A stretch of 20,199 nucleotides of DNA from assembly GCA_040143965.1 (NCBI GenBank), contig JASJQH010007108.1:1-20199 (forward strand). The letters are read 5' to 3'. Numbering within the stretch: position 1 is the first letter of the stretch; each line of letters opens with the position of its first letter. Shown here piece after piece: positions 1 to 9,627 of the stretch. A model generated the notes under the pieces. That model was not told the DNA's origin. It was given only the letters and a program-made list of their open reading frames with translations, and searched no databases. The DNA comes from Basidiobolus ranarum (taxonomy: Eukaryota > Basidiobolomycota > Basidiobolomycetes > Basidiobolales). The position numbers and the translations under genes were made by a program.

Positions 1-2370
1 GTACCTTACATGGAATTGCCAAGATGTGAGGCTTAGTTCATGGCAAAATCGCATTCTGATCTGGGCAAAGCTTGAACCTTCACCATCAAAGCCATAAAAG
101 CAAAACGCCCCAGGTAAAAAAGAAGGCAAGCAAAAGGAAAGCCAAGAATCAAACTCTCTTCCTCCTCAGTTATCGCTATAGGAGTACAAGTAAGATTTTA
201 AAAAATATATTGATTGTTTAGAAATCATCATGTCCACAAAAAAACTAAAACGTCTAGTTTAACTGTAATGGGCCAAGCAAGCAGATCAATAGTCAAGTAA
301 AACATCGCATATCGGCCCATCAAGAATATTCTATTGTAGTGGATGTTAAGCCAACTAATACATGAGCTACCGTGGGTAACAATTCCAAAACTAAGGCCAT
401 TGATAGGAACGAATCAACTTCCAAATTAGCTATTTAATCAGCTGCGTATCAATAGTAAGAAATATTGGGATGTTTTACTTGTTACGTCTCGTCTACCTAG
501 CCATTCAAGCCGAGTGAGTGAAAAGGATCTGAGACAACACCTATGTATTGGGCAACATGGTCACTTCGCCTAAACAGATCACCATAAGGCATTCATCTTT
601 GAATAGAATTAGTTAATCAGGTATACGATTTCCATGGGGAAACTGCCTAATAAAGCCTGCTTTGATCAAGAATCCTACAAGCTCCATTTTCTTGTGAATT
701 GTCGTGTTAACTTGGGCTACATGTCTAGGGTTAGACTATACAAGCTTACGCAGTATTCCTCAGCGTTTTTATTTCATTGTATTTTGGGCGGAAATTATCC
801 AGAATTGGAATATATTCCTTCGTAACAATTGGCTATTTCTAAATATTACGTAATTCAGGTTTATCTCTGATTACTCAAACTGATGTCCTATTTCAGAGAA
901 GGAAGTCTTGTCGCGTGTAGCAGCAAGGTTATCGTCAGTGTATCGCAACTGGTAGAATCGACCTGAGTCAAGTTAAGCCTGTATTCTCTACTATCTATGA
1001 CACATGTTTTCAGTCCATGCCGTATGCATTATGTGATGTGCTTTTTTTTGAACACAAGCAACCTATGATTTGGCACTCAGTTAATTCCATATTGCATTCC
1101 GCCAGCTTAATGACCATCTCTATTTCTAAAAAGGAAGACTTTGTTGTTGCTATTGAACCGGAAATATGAGTTATATGAGTGGTCTATACAATGCTTAAAT
1201 ACAAAACCAATTCATCACATGTTCGACAAACAATAAGAAACTCGAGAGAAACGAGAAGTGCATATTCAGCCATACCTCTCATTCATGAAACAATCCATCC
1301 ACGCAATGTTCGCCCTCTTCAATAAAGAGCGTATAATATGGAATACTCACCCCCACTGTAAAGATGCTCAATCAATTAAGCTTTTCTACATGATCTTCGT
1401 GGGACGATGATGTCAACTTCGATCCAATTATGGAATGGCATTTTATACATCTTCTTGCATTATCTTGTGTGATTGGAAATATCTACTTCTGATGAGCGCC
1501 ATGAATGATATGATACGTATTCAAACAAAGGAACCATCAAGAGACCAAGAAGAATTGCGATCTCGCTAGCAGTACTTCAGATTCAGTCAAACCAGCCAGT
1601 ACTAAAGAGTGGTTAGGTGCTTGATGAATGAATTTGACTCAAAGCGGCAACAATTTGAAACCAATGTATACCATTTGAATATGAAATACTCGAGCAATGA
1701 AGCAGAAGAGTTACCACGAGTCTACGTATTATTGGAGAGATTGGTCTGTGAGAAGCACACTGTATAGTAAAGCCGAGGCGGTGATTCGTCAACATATGAA
1801 CATGACTAAATCGGGATTGTCGAGTTTAAATTTAAGTCAGCTCGTAACAAGTGTATCAACGTGTCAGTTCTTATCCGCATGTAGCAGATATCATTCAAAT
1901 GAAAGGTATGACTACTTTAATATGGGGCATTCGCGAAAACTTTAAATGAATGAAGTGTTTGTTTTTGTTTTATTATCGTAAATATGGAGGGTTTCTGTTT
2001 AGAATATATTGGACGAGGAGAGGCTCGACAGCAGTTTACTATCGCCGTCACATTTGACAAATATGGTGGCTAACAAGTTCAAAAATGTTTGGTTTTCTTA
2101 TTATGTCGAGGATTACCAAGCGTCAACCTATAGGAGCTACTATGTTCGTGTATTATATCGGTCTGTAATTTTAATTTTGTCAGTAACCAGTCTAAACTAA
2201 ACATTCATTTAAATAATGTATATTTCATACTTACCATTGTTTTGGTACACTCCAAAGCTATGGATGAAATCTCATGTAGACTTGTTTTAAAGGATCGCAT
2301 TTGTTAGAAACGATCCCCATTTTGTGTCGATCCTATACCTATAATATTTGATTGCTGAGGGGGCTTCGAG
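1..2370. other. Intergenic region, no gene recognised
   Basis: No reading frame longer than about 80 codons is present on either strand, and none of the short ones shows a recognisable domain, membrane pattern or plausible splice partners. I saw no tRNA-like fold, tandem repeat or terminal repeat by eye. The stretch is AT-rich and may hold the distal promoter of the ATPase gene or the end of a gene outside the window. Confidence 0.5.
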
Positions 2371-2371
2371 A

Positions 2372-2379
2372 TATAAATA
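2372..2379 (+). promoter_or_regulatory. Putative TATA box of the P5 ATPase gene
   Basis: The string TATAAATA lies about 170 bases before the start codon at 2549, a workable distance for a fungal TATA box with a short 5' leader. A GTGAGT donor-like hexamer at 2435-2440 and an AG at 2527-2528 would allow a 5'-UTR intron between it and the ATG, but this is only a possibility. No transcript data support either point. Confidence 0.4.
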
Positions 2380-2548
2380 CAGACGTGGAAATTACTTGTG
2401 CTGCAAATCAACCCAAGCAAATATCGGCCATAGAGTGAGTCCATTCTACCTCCTGCATAATCGATTATATACTCCCGAATCCTCCTTCTCGTTAACTTGC
2501 TTATCCTTCCCTTGACAAGAGTCGACAGATTCTTAAAATTTCGCTACT

Positions 2549-5500
2549 ATGGTGAGATACACTGATGTAGCTTGGCTTCTGGCTGTCTTTCTACTTGCCT
2601 CACACGTCAATTCCGTTCCACTGATCCCAAGTAAACAATACTACAATATATGTAAAGAAGTTGACCATAAAGTTAATCGCTTATTTTTAATCTAGTAAAT
2701 GAAAATGATACTAAAGGGCAAACCTGTCCATTGGGCACCAGAAAACACGCGATGTGTCCTGTTCTTTGCGTGACGGATATAAATCAATGTCCCCAATCAA
2801 TTCGTCCATCTTGCCCCGAAGGTCAGAGTTATTGTCCAGATGGCTCTTGTAAAGGCTCATGCGCAGGATCGGTCAGCAATTGTATATGCCCGGGTATCCA
2901 ATTAAGCCAACAATATTATCCTTGTAACAAAGGGCAATGGGTGAACATTCCTCAATTTGACCCTAAAAGAGTGGATGCTCAAACCGGTGAGGTATGCGCG
3001 AGGGAGCTAGGTCTTAATAATATCCCTCTTGTAGCTCTAGGCTCTACTAGTAGTCAACTCTGGCTTACTTGCCCTAAAACTAAACAAGTGCAACAATTTA
3101 CGTACACGGAGCCGATGTGGATTGGAGTTTGGACAATTCTAAGTACGGAAGTTTTCCTTCTAATTACCTGGCATCTTTACAAGACATTCGCGGAGAGGTC
3201 AATTCGACAAGAAAATATTGCTCGTCGCAAGGAATCATATCAAACTGAACAACAAATATCTGAAAAAGATCAGCCAAACGAAAAGGCTAAAAGAGAACAA
3301 GTTGAGGTTGATGAAGAACAGGACAATAGTGATTTCATCATCAAAGGATATAATAACTGCTTTTATGGGACTATTACTTTCTGGTCTGTTGTTCTCATGG
3401 TCATTGGCTGGTTTGTGTGGTTGGGTGTCCTCACTGGGGATTACTATGGTACTATTACAGGAGCCCCCTTTGGTCTTACTAAATTGGATGGAACTCTTTC
3501 TTCCAACGTGTTTGTTTCAGTATGGTACTTTGCTGCGGCTTGGTTGCTTGGAGTCAACATACTTCGTGCTCGGATTCGAAACTATTTCAGAATTCAAGGC
3601 CGGCCTAACAAATCCAACTATATCCAATTCGAACGTGAATTGAAGACAAATATTCTTCTCGATGACCACAGCCACCTCTTGACCGTTGTTCGTAACTTGG
3701 AAACCAAACTCAAGCATTTCTTTGGTTGGGATTATCATGTTACAACAAGCCCCGTACAAAAGACTACTCTTGGCCGTCGGTTCTTCGAATTTCAATGTAC
3801 CCGGTTTGTTTTCGATGATGAAATTCAAGATTATAAGCCCTTCCAGATTGATATTGGTCAAACCAATCATGACCTTCTTCAAGAGGTACATGGCTTGACA
3901 AAAGAGGAGGCAATTCGAAGAAAAGAGCTTGTTGGAAGTAATTTTATCAGTGTTAAGGTTCCCTCTTTTCCAGTAGCACTGTTACAAGAGTTTACCTCGT
4001 TTTTCTACCTGTATCAGTTTATGATTCTCTGGCTATTCTACTACTACAACTACTACTACATCGGTATCGTCGATACTGCTGTAATCCTTATTTCTTCATT
4101 GATTCGGGTATTTACAAGGCTTACCTCTGAACATCGCGTAAAAAAAATGGCAGAACATCGTAGTGATTGTTCGGTGCTTCGGGACGGCCAATGGATTGAG
4201 CTTTCTACCGCTGAACTCGTACCAGGTGATGTGTTTGAAGTTGCAAAGGATATGGCTGTGCCTTGTGATGGTGTCATAATTAGTGGAAATATTGTCGTTG
4301 ATGAGAGTTCTTTAACAGGCGAACCTTTGCCAATTCGTAAGTTTCCTCTGAATGATGATAACATTAATTATGATGCCTCAGGATCTGGAAAAAACAACAC
4401 CCTCTATGCCGGTACCACAGTTTCGCAGGCTACGCCTATCGGTCAAGAAAATCACCAGAAGGTAACTGCTCTTGTATTACGCACGAATACTGCCACCGAT
4501 AAAGGAAAATTGGTCCGGAAGATTCTCTTCCCCAATCCTATACTGTTCGTATTTGATGAACAACTACGTGTTGTGATGGCTGTTCTTCTTTGCTATGGAT
4601 TAATATGCTTTGGTGTTGCACTTTGGCTGGGAGGTCGTGGTGACATTGCTGCTTGGTTCTACGGCATGTTTACTATTTCCCAAATTATATCCCCCTTACT
4701 ACCAGCAGCTTTAGTAGTCGGTCAGAGTGTTGCAGCCAACCGTCTACGTAAATTAAAGATCTTCTGTGTTGATCTTCCCAGAATCATTATTGCTGGTAAG
4801 GTTCGTATCTTTTGCTTCGACAAGACAGGTACTTTAACAAAAGAGGGTCTGGAGTTTTACGGCGTTCAACCTATCAATACGTACGAGGATGGCCACGATG
4901 CTCTTGCTGAAAAACAAACTACTCCTAGTTTTATGGAGCGGAACGATAAATTTCCAAATATTACTCGAGTTATTCGTCTTGGGGTAGCCACTTGTCATAC
5001 TGTAACCAAAGTTAAAGATCAGTTAATTGGCAATCCAGTCGATATTGAGATGTTCCGCGCTACCAAGTGGGAACTCGCCCCACAGGCAGAAGGGAATTAC
5101 TTGGATACTTTAATTCCAACTGAAGAACCGAATGCAACTCCGATACAGGTTGTAAAGAGATACGAATTCGTCCACGCTCGTGCTTCCATGTCGGTAGCAA
5201 TTCTTGATCCAACGTCAGGCCACGTCCATGTTTACGTAAAGGGATCTTTTGAGAAGGTAAAAGAGTTATGCGATCCAGCCTTTATCCCAGCGGACTATGA
5301 TACCATGTGTAACAAGTTAGCTATGGAGGGTTGCTATGTATTAGCTATGGCGCATCGCGATCTAGGAAAGATCGATCCACAATCCATACTTGAGTGGTCT
5401 CGTGAAGAGATGGAAAGCCATGTAAAACTGATGGGGCTTATTCTCTTTAAGAATATGTTAAAGGATGATACCACCAGTGCAATCGGGCAACTCAAAGAAG

Positions 5501-6816
5501 GTGGAACACGTACGGTTATGATTACAGGTGATACTGCTTTGACTGGAATTTATATCGCTCGTCAGTGTGGCATGATTCCACCCAATAACCGTGTACTGCT
5601 TGGCGATGTATCCAGGACGGGACTGGTTTGGACCGATGTAGATACTGGTGAAGCTACGAATATGGAACAAGCTGTAGACGATAAACATAACATTCCAGTA
5701 GAGTTGGCAGTTACCAACAAAGCATTTAACCATATGGTAGAGGATGATTCTGTCCGCAAGTACCTGCTAGATATTCGTGTCTATGCAAGGATGAAGCCGA
5801 ATGACAAAGTCGAGTGTGTACAACTTCATATGGAGCGGGGTGTTACGGCTATGTGTGGCGACGGTGGTAATGATTGTGGTGCTCTTCGTGCCTCTCACGT
5901 AGGCCTTGCCTTAAGCGAAGCTGAAGCTTCTATTGTTTCCCCGTTTAGCAGTAGCACACGTTCGATTATGTCCTGTGTTGAGCTTCTAAAGCAAGGACGA
6001 GCTGCCTTAGCAACTTCTTTTGCCGGTTACAAATATCTTATCATGTATGGTCAGACCATGGCTTGGGTCAAGATATTCACTTTCTACTACTCCATGCAGC
6101 CATCTCAAAATGTGTGGATTATGATCGATGCATTTGTAACCGTTGGACTCTCCTGGGCTGTTACTCAATCAATGGCAGCCACTAGATTAGCTGATACTCG
6201 CCCTACTGCCCGTATTCTCGGACCTGAGACTTTAGCATCTGTTCTCGGCCAAATTGTTATCAATCATCTGTTCTTTATTGGAGCTTTTATCTTCCTGAGA
6301 CAGCAAAGTTGGTATCGTTGTAATGAATTCGACTCTAGTATTGTCGATTATTCCAAGTGGTGGCTCCTGGGAGATAATTACGAGTCGGAAACTGCCTCGT
6401 TTGTGTCTCTATATCAATTCGTCAACGCAGCCATGGTATTCAATTTCGGCCACAAATATCGTGCAGCTGGGTGGAGAAATTGGAAGTTACTCATCCTCTG
6501 GGCTGGACTATTGGTCATAGTCATGTATTCTCAGTTAGCTAACCCTAACCGACTAGGTTGCCTTTTACGTCTGAACTGCGGAACAGCCGAAGTCCTTGAA
6601 GAACTGGGGTATGGCTATCCTAGCTGGTATATCGAGCCTTACAGCCTACCACAAGGCCACAATGTATATCCTACAGATTTTAGATGGAAACTTTGGGGTC
6701 TAAGTATTGCCAATATGATTGCTGGAATATTTTGGCAAGTAGTGGTGGTTCTAGAGCCAGTGCGTGAGTACACGAAGCGTAAATATCCGCAGAAGAGATT
6801 AACACTCAAATTGTAA
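2549..6816 (+). CDS. P5-type (P5B/ATP13A-like) transport ATPase with N-terminal signal peptide and Cys-rich domain
   Basis: I read this as two exons, 2549-2630 and 2696-6816, separated by a 65-nt GT...TAG intron; the frame is kept across the join and gives 1400 aa. Exon 1 encodes a signal peptide (hydrophobic core WLLAVFLLASHV). Next comes a luminal or extracellular segment, residues about 28-168, with 13 cysteines. Three hydrophobic spans follow at about 169-190, 254-277 and 299-318, with a highly charged loop between the first two. The P-type core comes next: M1-M2 at about 452-500, actuator TGE at 568-570, M3-M4 at about 650-710, phosphorylated Asp736 in DKTGTLT, KGSFE for nucleotide binding, hinge GDGGND at 1082-1087, and six more spans to about 1383. 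The stretches LSEAEASIVSPF and RPTARILGPETLASVLGQ are typical of P5 enzymes, and the closest match is the P5B group (ATP13A2, yeast Ypk9; polyamine or cation export from lysosome/vacuole). The M4 motif is SPLLP (693-697) where P5B has PPALP, and the actuator reads TGEP rather than TGES, so substrate is uncertain. The TAA stop lies inside a GTAAGT donor-like string. Confidence 0.9.
2631..2695 (+). other. Intron 1 of the P5 ATPase gene
   Basis: This 65-nt intron begins GTAAAC and ends in a T-rich tract and CTAG. Splicing joins codon 28 as A|TA. Exon 2 has no ATG near its 5' end, so the upstream ATG exon with its signal peptide is the natural start. No other start in frame gives a sensible N-terminus. 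Confidence 0.8.
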
Positions 6817-7346
6817 GTAGTTCCGCTCCTCCAATACAAACCTTGCATCGTTTTTACCCATCTTGTTTGTGTATCTGAAAATGTTCATTTCAATTTAATT
6901 TGTTCTCAATTCCATTAAAATTTTATTCATGATTTCATCGTGAACAGTTGTAACTTACTCACGAGTTCTAATTATTCAAATTGACTCTCCCTATATCTGA
7001 AGAATGACAAGAATATGCCTTATTCTCAGACATGGATATCGACTGGAATATCGATAGCAAACTTGAACCTGGTTCTTATCGTTGAAACCAAGACTTGCTC
7101 AGCATAGATACGGGCTAACACAAAAGGGAAAATACACTATTTAGTACTTTGGTAGGAACCTTTCAAAAGACATGAATCCGATATCTACTAATTACTACAG
7201 GATTCATCTGACAATATTTGGTCATCATTATCTACAAACTATCACAATATGTGAATTATCCTCATCTTTTTGTATTCCACCATTCAAATTGAAATATCTA
7301 TCCTTAGACTAGACGAGCAACCTCTATGAAATCAGTATAGAACTTT
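6817..7346. other. Intergenic region downstream of the ATPase
   Basis: No gene is seen. This should contain the 3' UTR and polyadenylation site of the ATPase, but there is no clear AATAAA. A small inverted repeat, ATGAATCC at 7172-7179 with GGATTCAT at 7200-7207, could form an 8-bp stem; it may be chance. Confidence 0.4.
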
Positions 7347-7704
7347 GTATCTGTTAAAGTATTTGGGAGCCTGTTGGAAGTGATTTGGAGAATTAGAGAA
7401 ATTGGTGGTTTTAACTTATTGATCTATTGAGTATTCAGTTGACATTTATAGTTTTGTCAAGATGTAAGCCAAATAACATGTAGAATGTATTAAGGAAGGT
7501 CCCAGGAACATGTGTGCAAAGTTTGGGGCTTCTAGCACAAGTTTGAAAAATCTATATATCTGAGAACTTCCAAGTTGGTAAAAATATTTTAAGTAAATTC
7601 CGATTGAGAATAATGGGTAATATCTTAGTGAAATATAAGATAATTAAATACTAAGCTATATATGACTATATAGGTGTTTAGGCAAAGCTAATTTCAACAG
7701 TATC
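7347..7704. repeat. 5-bp target-site duplication GTATC around LTR copy A
   Basis: GTATC is present at 7347-7351 and again at 7700-7704, immediately outside the TG...CA ends. Five base pairs is the usual duplication made by LTR-retrotransposon integrases. It fixes the element ends to the base. Confidence 0.85.
7352..7699 (+). mobile_element. Solo LTR copy A (348 bp), with target-site duplication
   Basis: This is a fossil of an LTR retrotransposon. The unit starts TGTTAAAG and ends TTTCAACA, so the ends are the inverted TGTT...AACA typical of LTRs. It is flanked by the perfect 5-bp direct repeat GTATC at 7347-7351 and 7700-7704. Two further copies of the same 348-bp unit lie just downstream and resemble it at roughly 90% by eye. 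No internal gag/pol region is present, so this is what remains after LTR-LTR recombination. The plus orientation is arbitrary and only relative to the other copies; the superfamily (Ty1/copia or Ty3/gypsy) cannot be told from the LTR alone. Confidence 0.85.
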
Positions 7705-8088
7705 CACCCTTCGATCTGATATATAAAACCAGAACAATCTCTGTTATGCTACCATATATTATACACCCTTGACCTCCAAATTGTTAGAGTATTTGGGAGC
7801 CTGTTGGAAGTGGTTTGGAGAATGAGAGAAATTGGTGGTTTTTGCTTATTGATTTATTGAGTTTTCAGTTGACATTTATAGTTTTGTCAAGATGTAAGCA
7901 AACTAACATGTATAATGTGCTAAAGAAGATCCCAAGAACATGTGTACAAAGTTTGGGGCTTCTAGCACAAGTTTGCAAAATCAATATATCTGAGAACTTC
8001 TAAGTTGGTGTCAATACTCTAAGTAAATTCCTTATGAGAATAATGGGTAATATCTTAGTTCAATAAAAGATAACTAAATAACAGGCTA

Positions 8089-8446
8089 TATATTATTGAA
8101 ATTAGCTTTGCCAAAACACCTATATAGTCATATATAGCTTAGTACTTAGTTATCTTATGTTTCACTAAGATATTACCCATTATTCTCAATTGGAATTTAC
8201 CTAAAATATTTTTACCAACTTAGAAGTTCTCAGATATGTAGATTTTTCAAACTTGTACTAGAAGCCCCAAACTTTGCACATATGTTCCTGGGACCTTTTT
8301 TAACACATTCTACACATTGGTTTGTTTACATCTTGACAAAACTATAAATGTCAACTGAATACTCAATAAATCAACAAATGAAAACCACCAATTTCTCTAA
8401 TTCTCCAAACCACTTCCAACAGACTCCCAAATACTTTAACTTATAT
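8089..8446. repeat. 5-bp target-site duplication TATAT around LTR copy C
   Basis: TATAT occurs at 8089-8093 and 8442-8446, directly outside the ends of copy C. The uninterrupted site can be seen in copy A at about 7656-7666, which proves insertion rather than simple inverted duplication. Confidence 0.8.
8094..8441 (-). mobile_element. Solo LTR copy C (348 bp), inserted inverted inside copy B
   Basis: This is a third copy of the LTR in opposite orientation to A and B. It is flanked by the perfect 5-bp direct repeat TATAT at 8089-8093 and 8442-8446, which in copy A is a single TATAT within GCTATATATGAC. The insertion therefore post-dates copy B. The pair makes a long imperfect inverted repeat (7782-8093 against 8094-8441) that could look like a fold-back element. 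No internal region is present. Confidence 0.85.
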
Positions 8447-8482
8447 GACTATATAGGTGTTTAGGTAATGCTAATTTCAGCA

Positions 8483-9627
8483 ATTTGTTGATTGCATCAC
8501 TAGCTTTCATACAACATCATTACAACAGCTCTCGAGTATAACCAAAACAATTTCTCATATTCCTCAGCCTCCTGGGTTTTTTGCTGTACATTCACTCCAT
8601 CTAGATTTCATTGCATTTTGGTAGTTGATACACTGGCTTGAATCTTACATTTTGAGATATTCATTATTTTCCTGATGTAGATTGAAGCGAATTGTGTGAG
8701 AACTCGACAACAACTTTGATAAGCTTTTAATTGATAGATCATGGCTTAAGAACTCTTTCACTTTTTTAGGGAGTATAGTTCGTGGATGCCATACTTAAAT
8801 AGGAGCAAGAATGAACATCGAGAAATATATTTAAATAAAAAAGAATCATTGTCTGAGAGTATGTAGAAAAGAGAATATTAATGATATCTAATGGCGTATT
8901 GAGACTGATAACGATTAGTGCCCAAATATATATCATAATTCGGCTTTTGAAATGTTTGAAATAGATTTACTATATTTGTATTTCAGTGCTCAGCTAATAT
9001 ATTTCAGCACATATAATGTTATAGGAATGCTAATCTGCTGCATGTAAGTTTTATTTATGAAATACGATGAAATGAGCTAGTTGTGGCAATAGTGTGTGTA
9101 TTCCAAAATAGCATATATATATGATATTCGTTCTTTCACTTTTGCAATCAGACCCAGCTGACCATGAATAGTCTTAAAGCTTGGTTCAATTCTTGCCAAT
9201 TTTAAGGTATATTTCCTAAAACATATCCATAATATCTAGCTCATACCATTGGCGGAAACAATTTCAGATTCATTACTGTTCAAGATCCGAATTCCTTAAT
9301 TGGGAAAATGTCTTCAAATCCATCTCATCCATCGCTCGAATTTCACACTATGAATTACTCAATATAGTTCGTAAACGACGAATTGGTAATGATGCCATTC
9401 ACTTTCAGCCATGTTTCTGGGCACCCGTTGATGATATAGAAGGATGCTTTTATTAAATAGAAAGGGCATAAATTAAAGGATGCATGATGTTTGGAGAAGT
9501 AAATAAGTGATGGCTTAAGAGGAAACGAAAGAGAAGAGGCTGGGACTAGCGATGGCATCTATGAAAGGATAAAAGATGAATGTGGAAAATATTTACTCGA
9601 AACGGATGAAGGAAATTAAAGATACTT
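8483..9627. other. Intergenic region between LTR remnants and the nrd1-like gene
   Basis: AT-rich sequence with short AT runs (for example around 9112-9124) and no credible gene on either strand. The right-hand part should hold the 3' UTR of the minus-strand RRM gene. I saw no further LTR copy here. Confidence 0.45.
9449..9454 (-). terminator. Possible polyadenylation signal (AATAAA) of the nrd1-like gene
   Basis: The plus strand reads TTTATT, which is AATAAA on the minus strand, about 170 nt after the stop codon of the RRM gene. Position and sequence fit a poly(A) signal, but fungal signals are loose and the hexamer can occur by chance in AT-rich DNA. Confidence 0.3.

Larger units (their letters stand above)
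7782..8482 (+). mobile_element. Solo LTR copy B, interrupted by copy C
   Basis: This is a second fossil LTR in the same orientation as copy A. Its two parts, 7782-8093 and 8447-8482, add up to the same 348 bp once the inserted copy C and its target duplication are removed. It begins TGTTAGAG and ends TTTCAGCA. Unlike A and C it has no matching 5-bp direct repeat outside its ends (CAAAT before, ATTTG after), which could mean recombination between two different elements, or later change. It is older than copy C because C sits inside it. Confidence 0.8.

Noticed and set aside
1697-1945. 82-codon plus-strand frame as a gene
   Set aside because: No recognisable domain, no good splice sites linking it to a larger product, and an overlapping frame on the other strand of similar length. 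Expected by chance in this composition.
2551-2556. GTGAGA at the ATPase start codon as a splice donor (ATG|GTGAGA)
   Set aside because: Splicing from here to the acceptor at 2695 would put a stop directly after the ATG and remove the signal peptide; reading through gives a coherent signal peptide and frame.
3218-3891. Other frames of 124-141 codons within the ATPase
   Set aside because: They lie in the shadow of the ATPase exon, whose motifs and frame are unambiguous.
7172-7207. 8-bp inverted repeat as a terminator or regulatory hairpin
   Set aside because: A short stem with a 20-base loop in AT-rich intergenic DNA is likely chance, and hairpin terminators are not expected for a fungal Pol II gene.
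7815-8003. 62-codon frame inside LTR copy B
   Set aside because: It lies within a non-coding LTR and has no counterpart kept open in the sister copies.
7782-8441. The long inverted repeat as a fold-back element or MITE
   Set aside because: The inner copy has its own perfect TATAT duplication and the remaining part of the outer copy continues at 8447-8482. Nested insertion of an LTR into an LTR explains every base, while a fold-back element would not leave that trailing piece.
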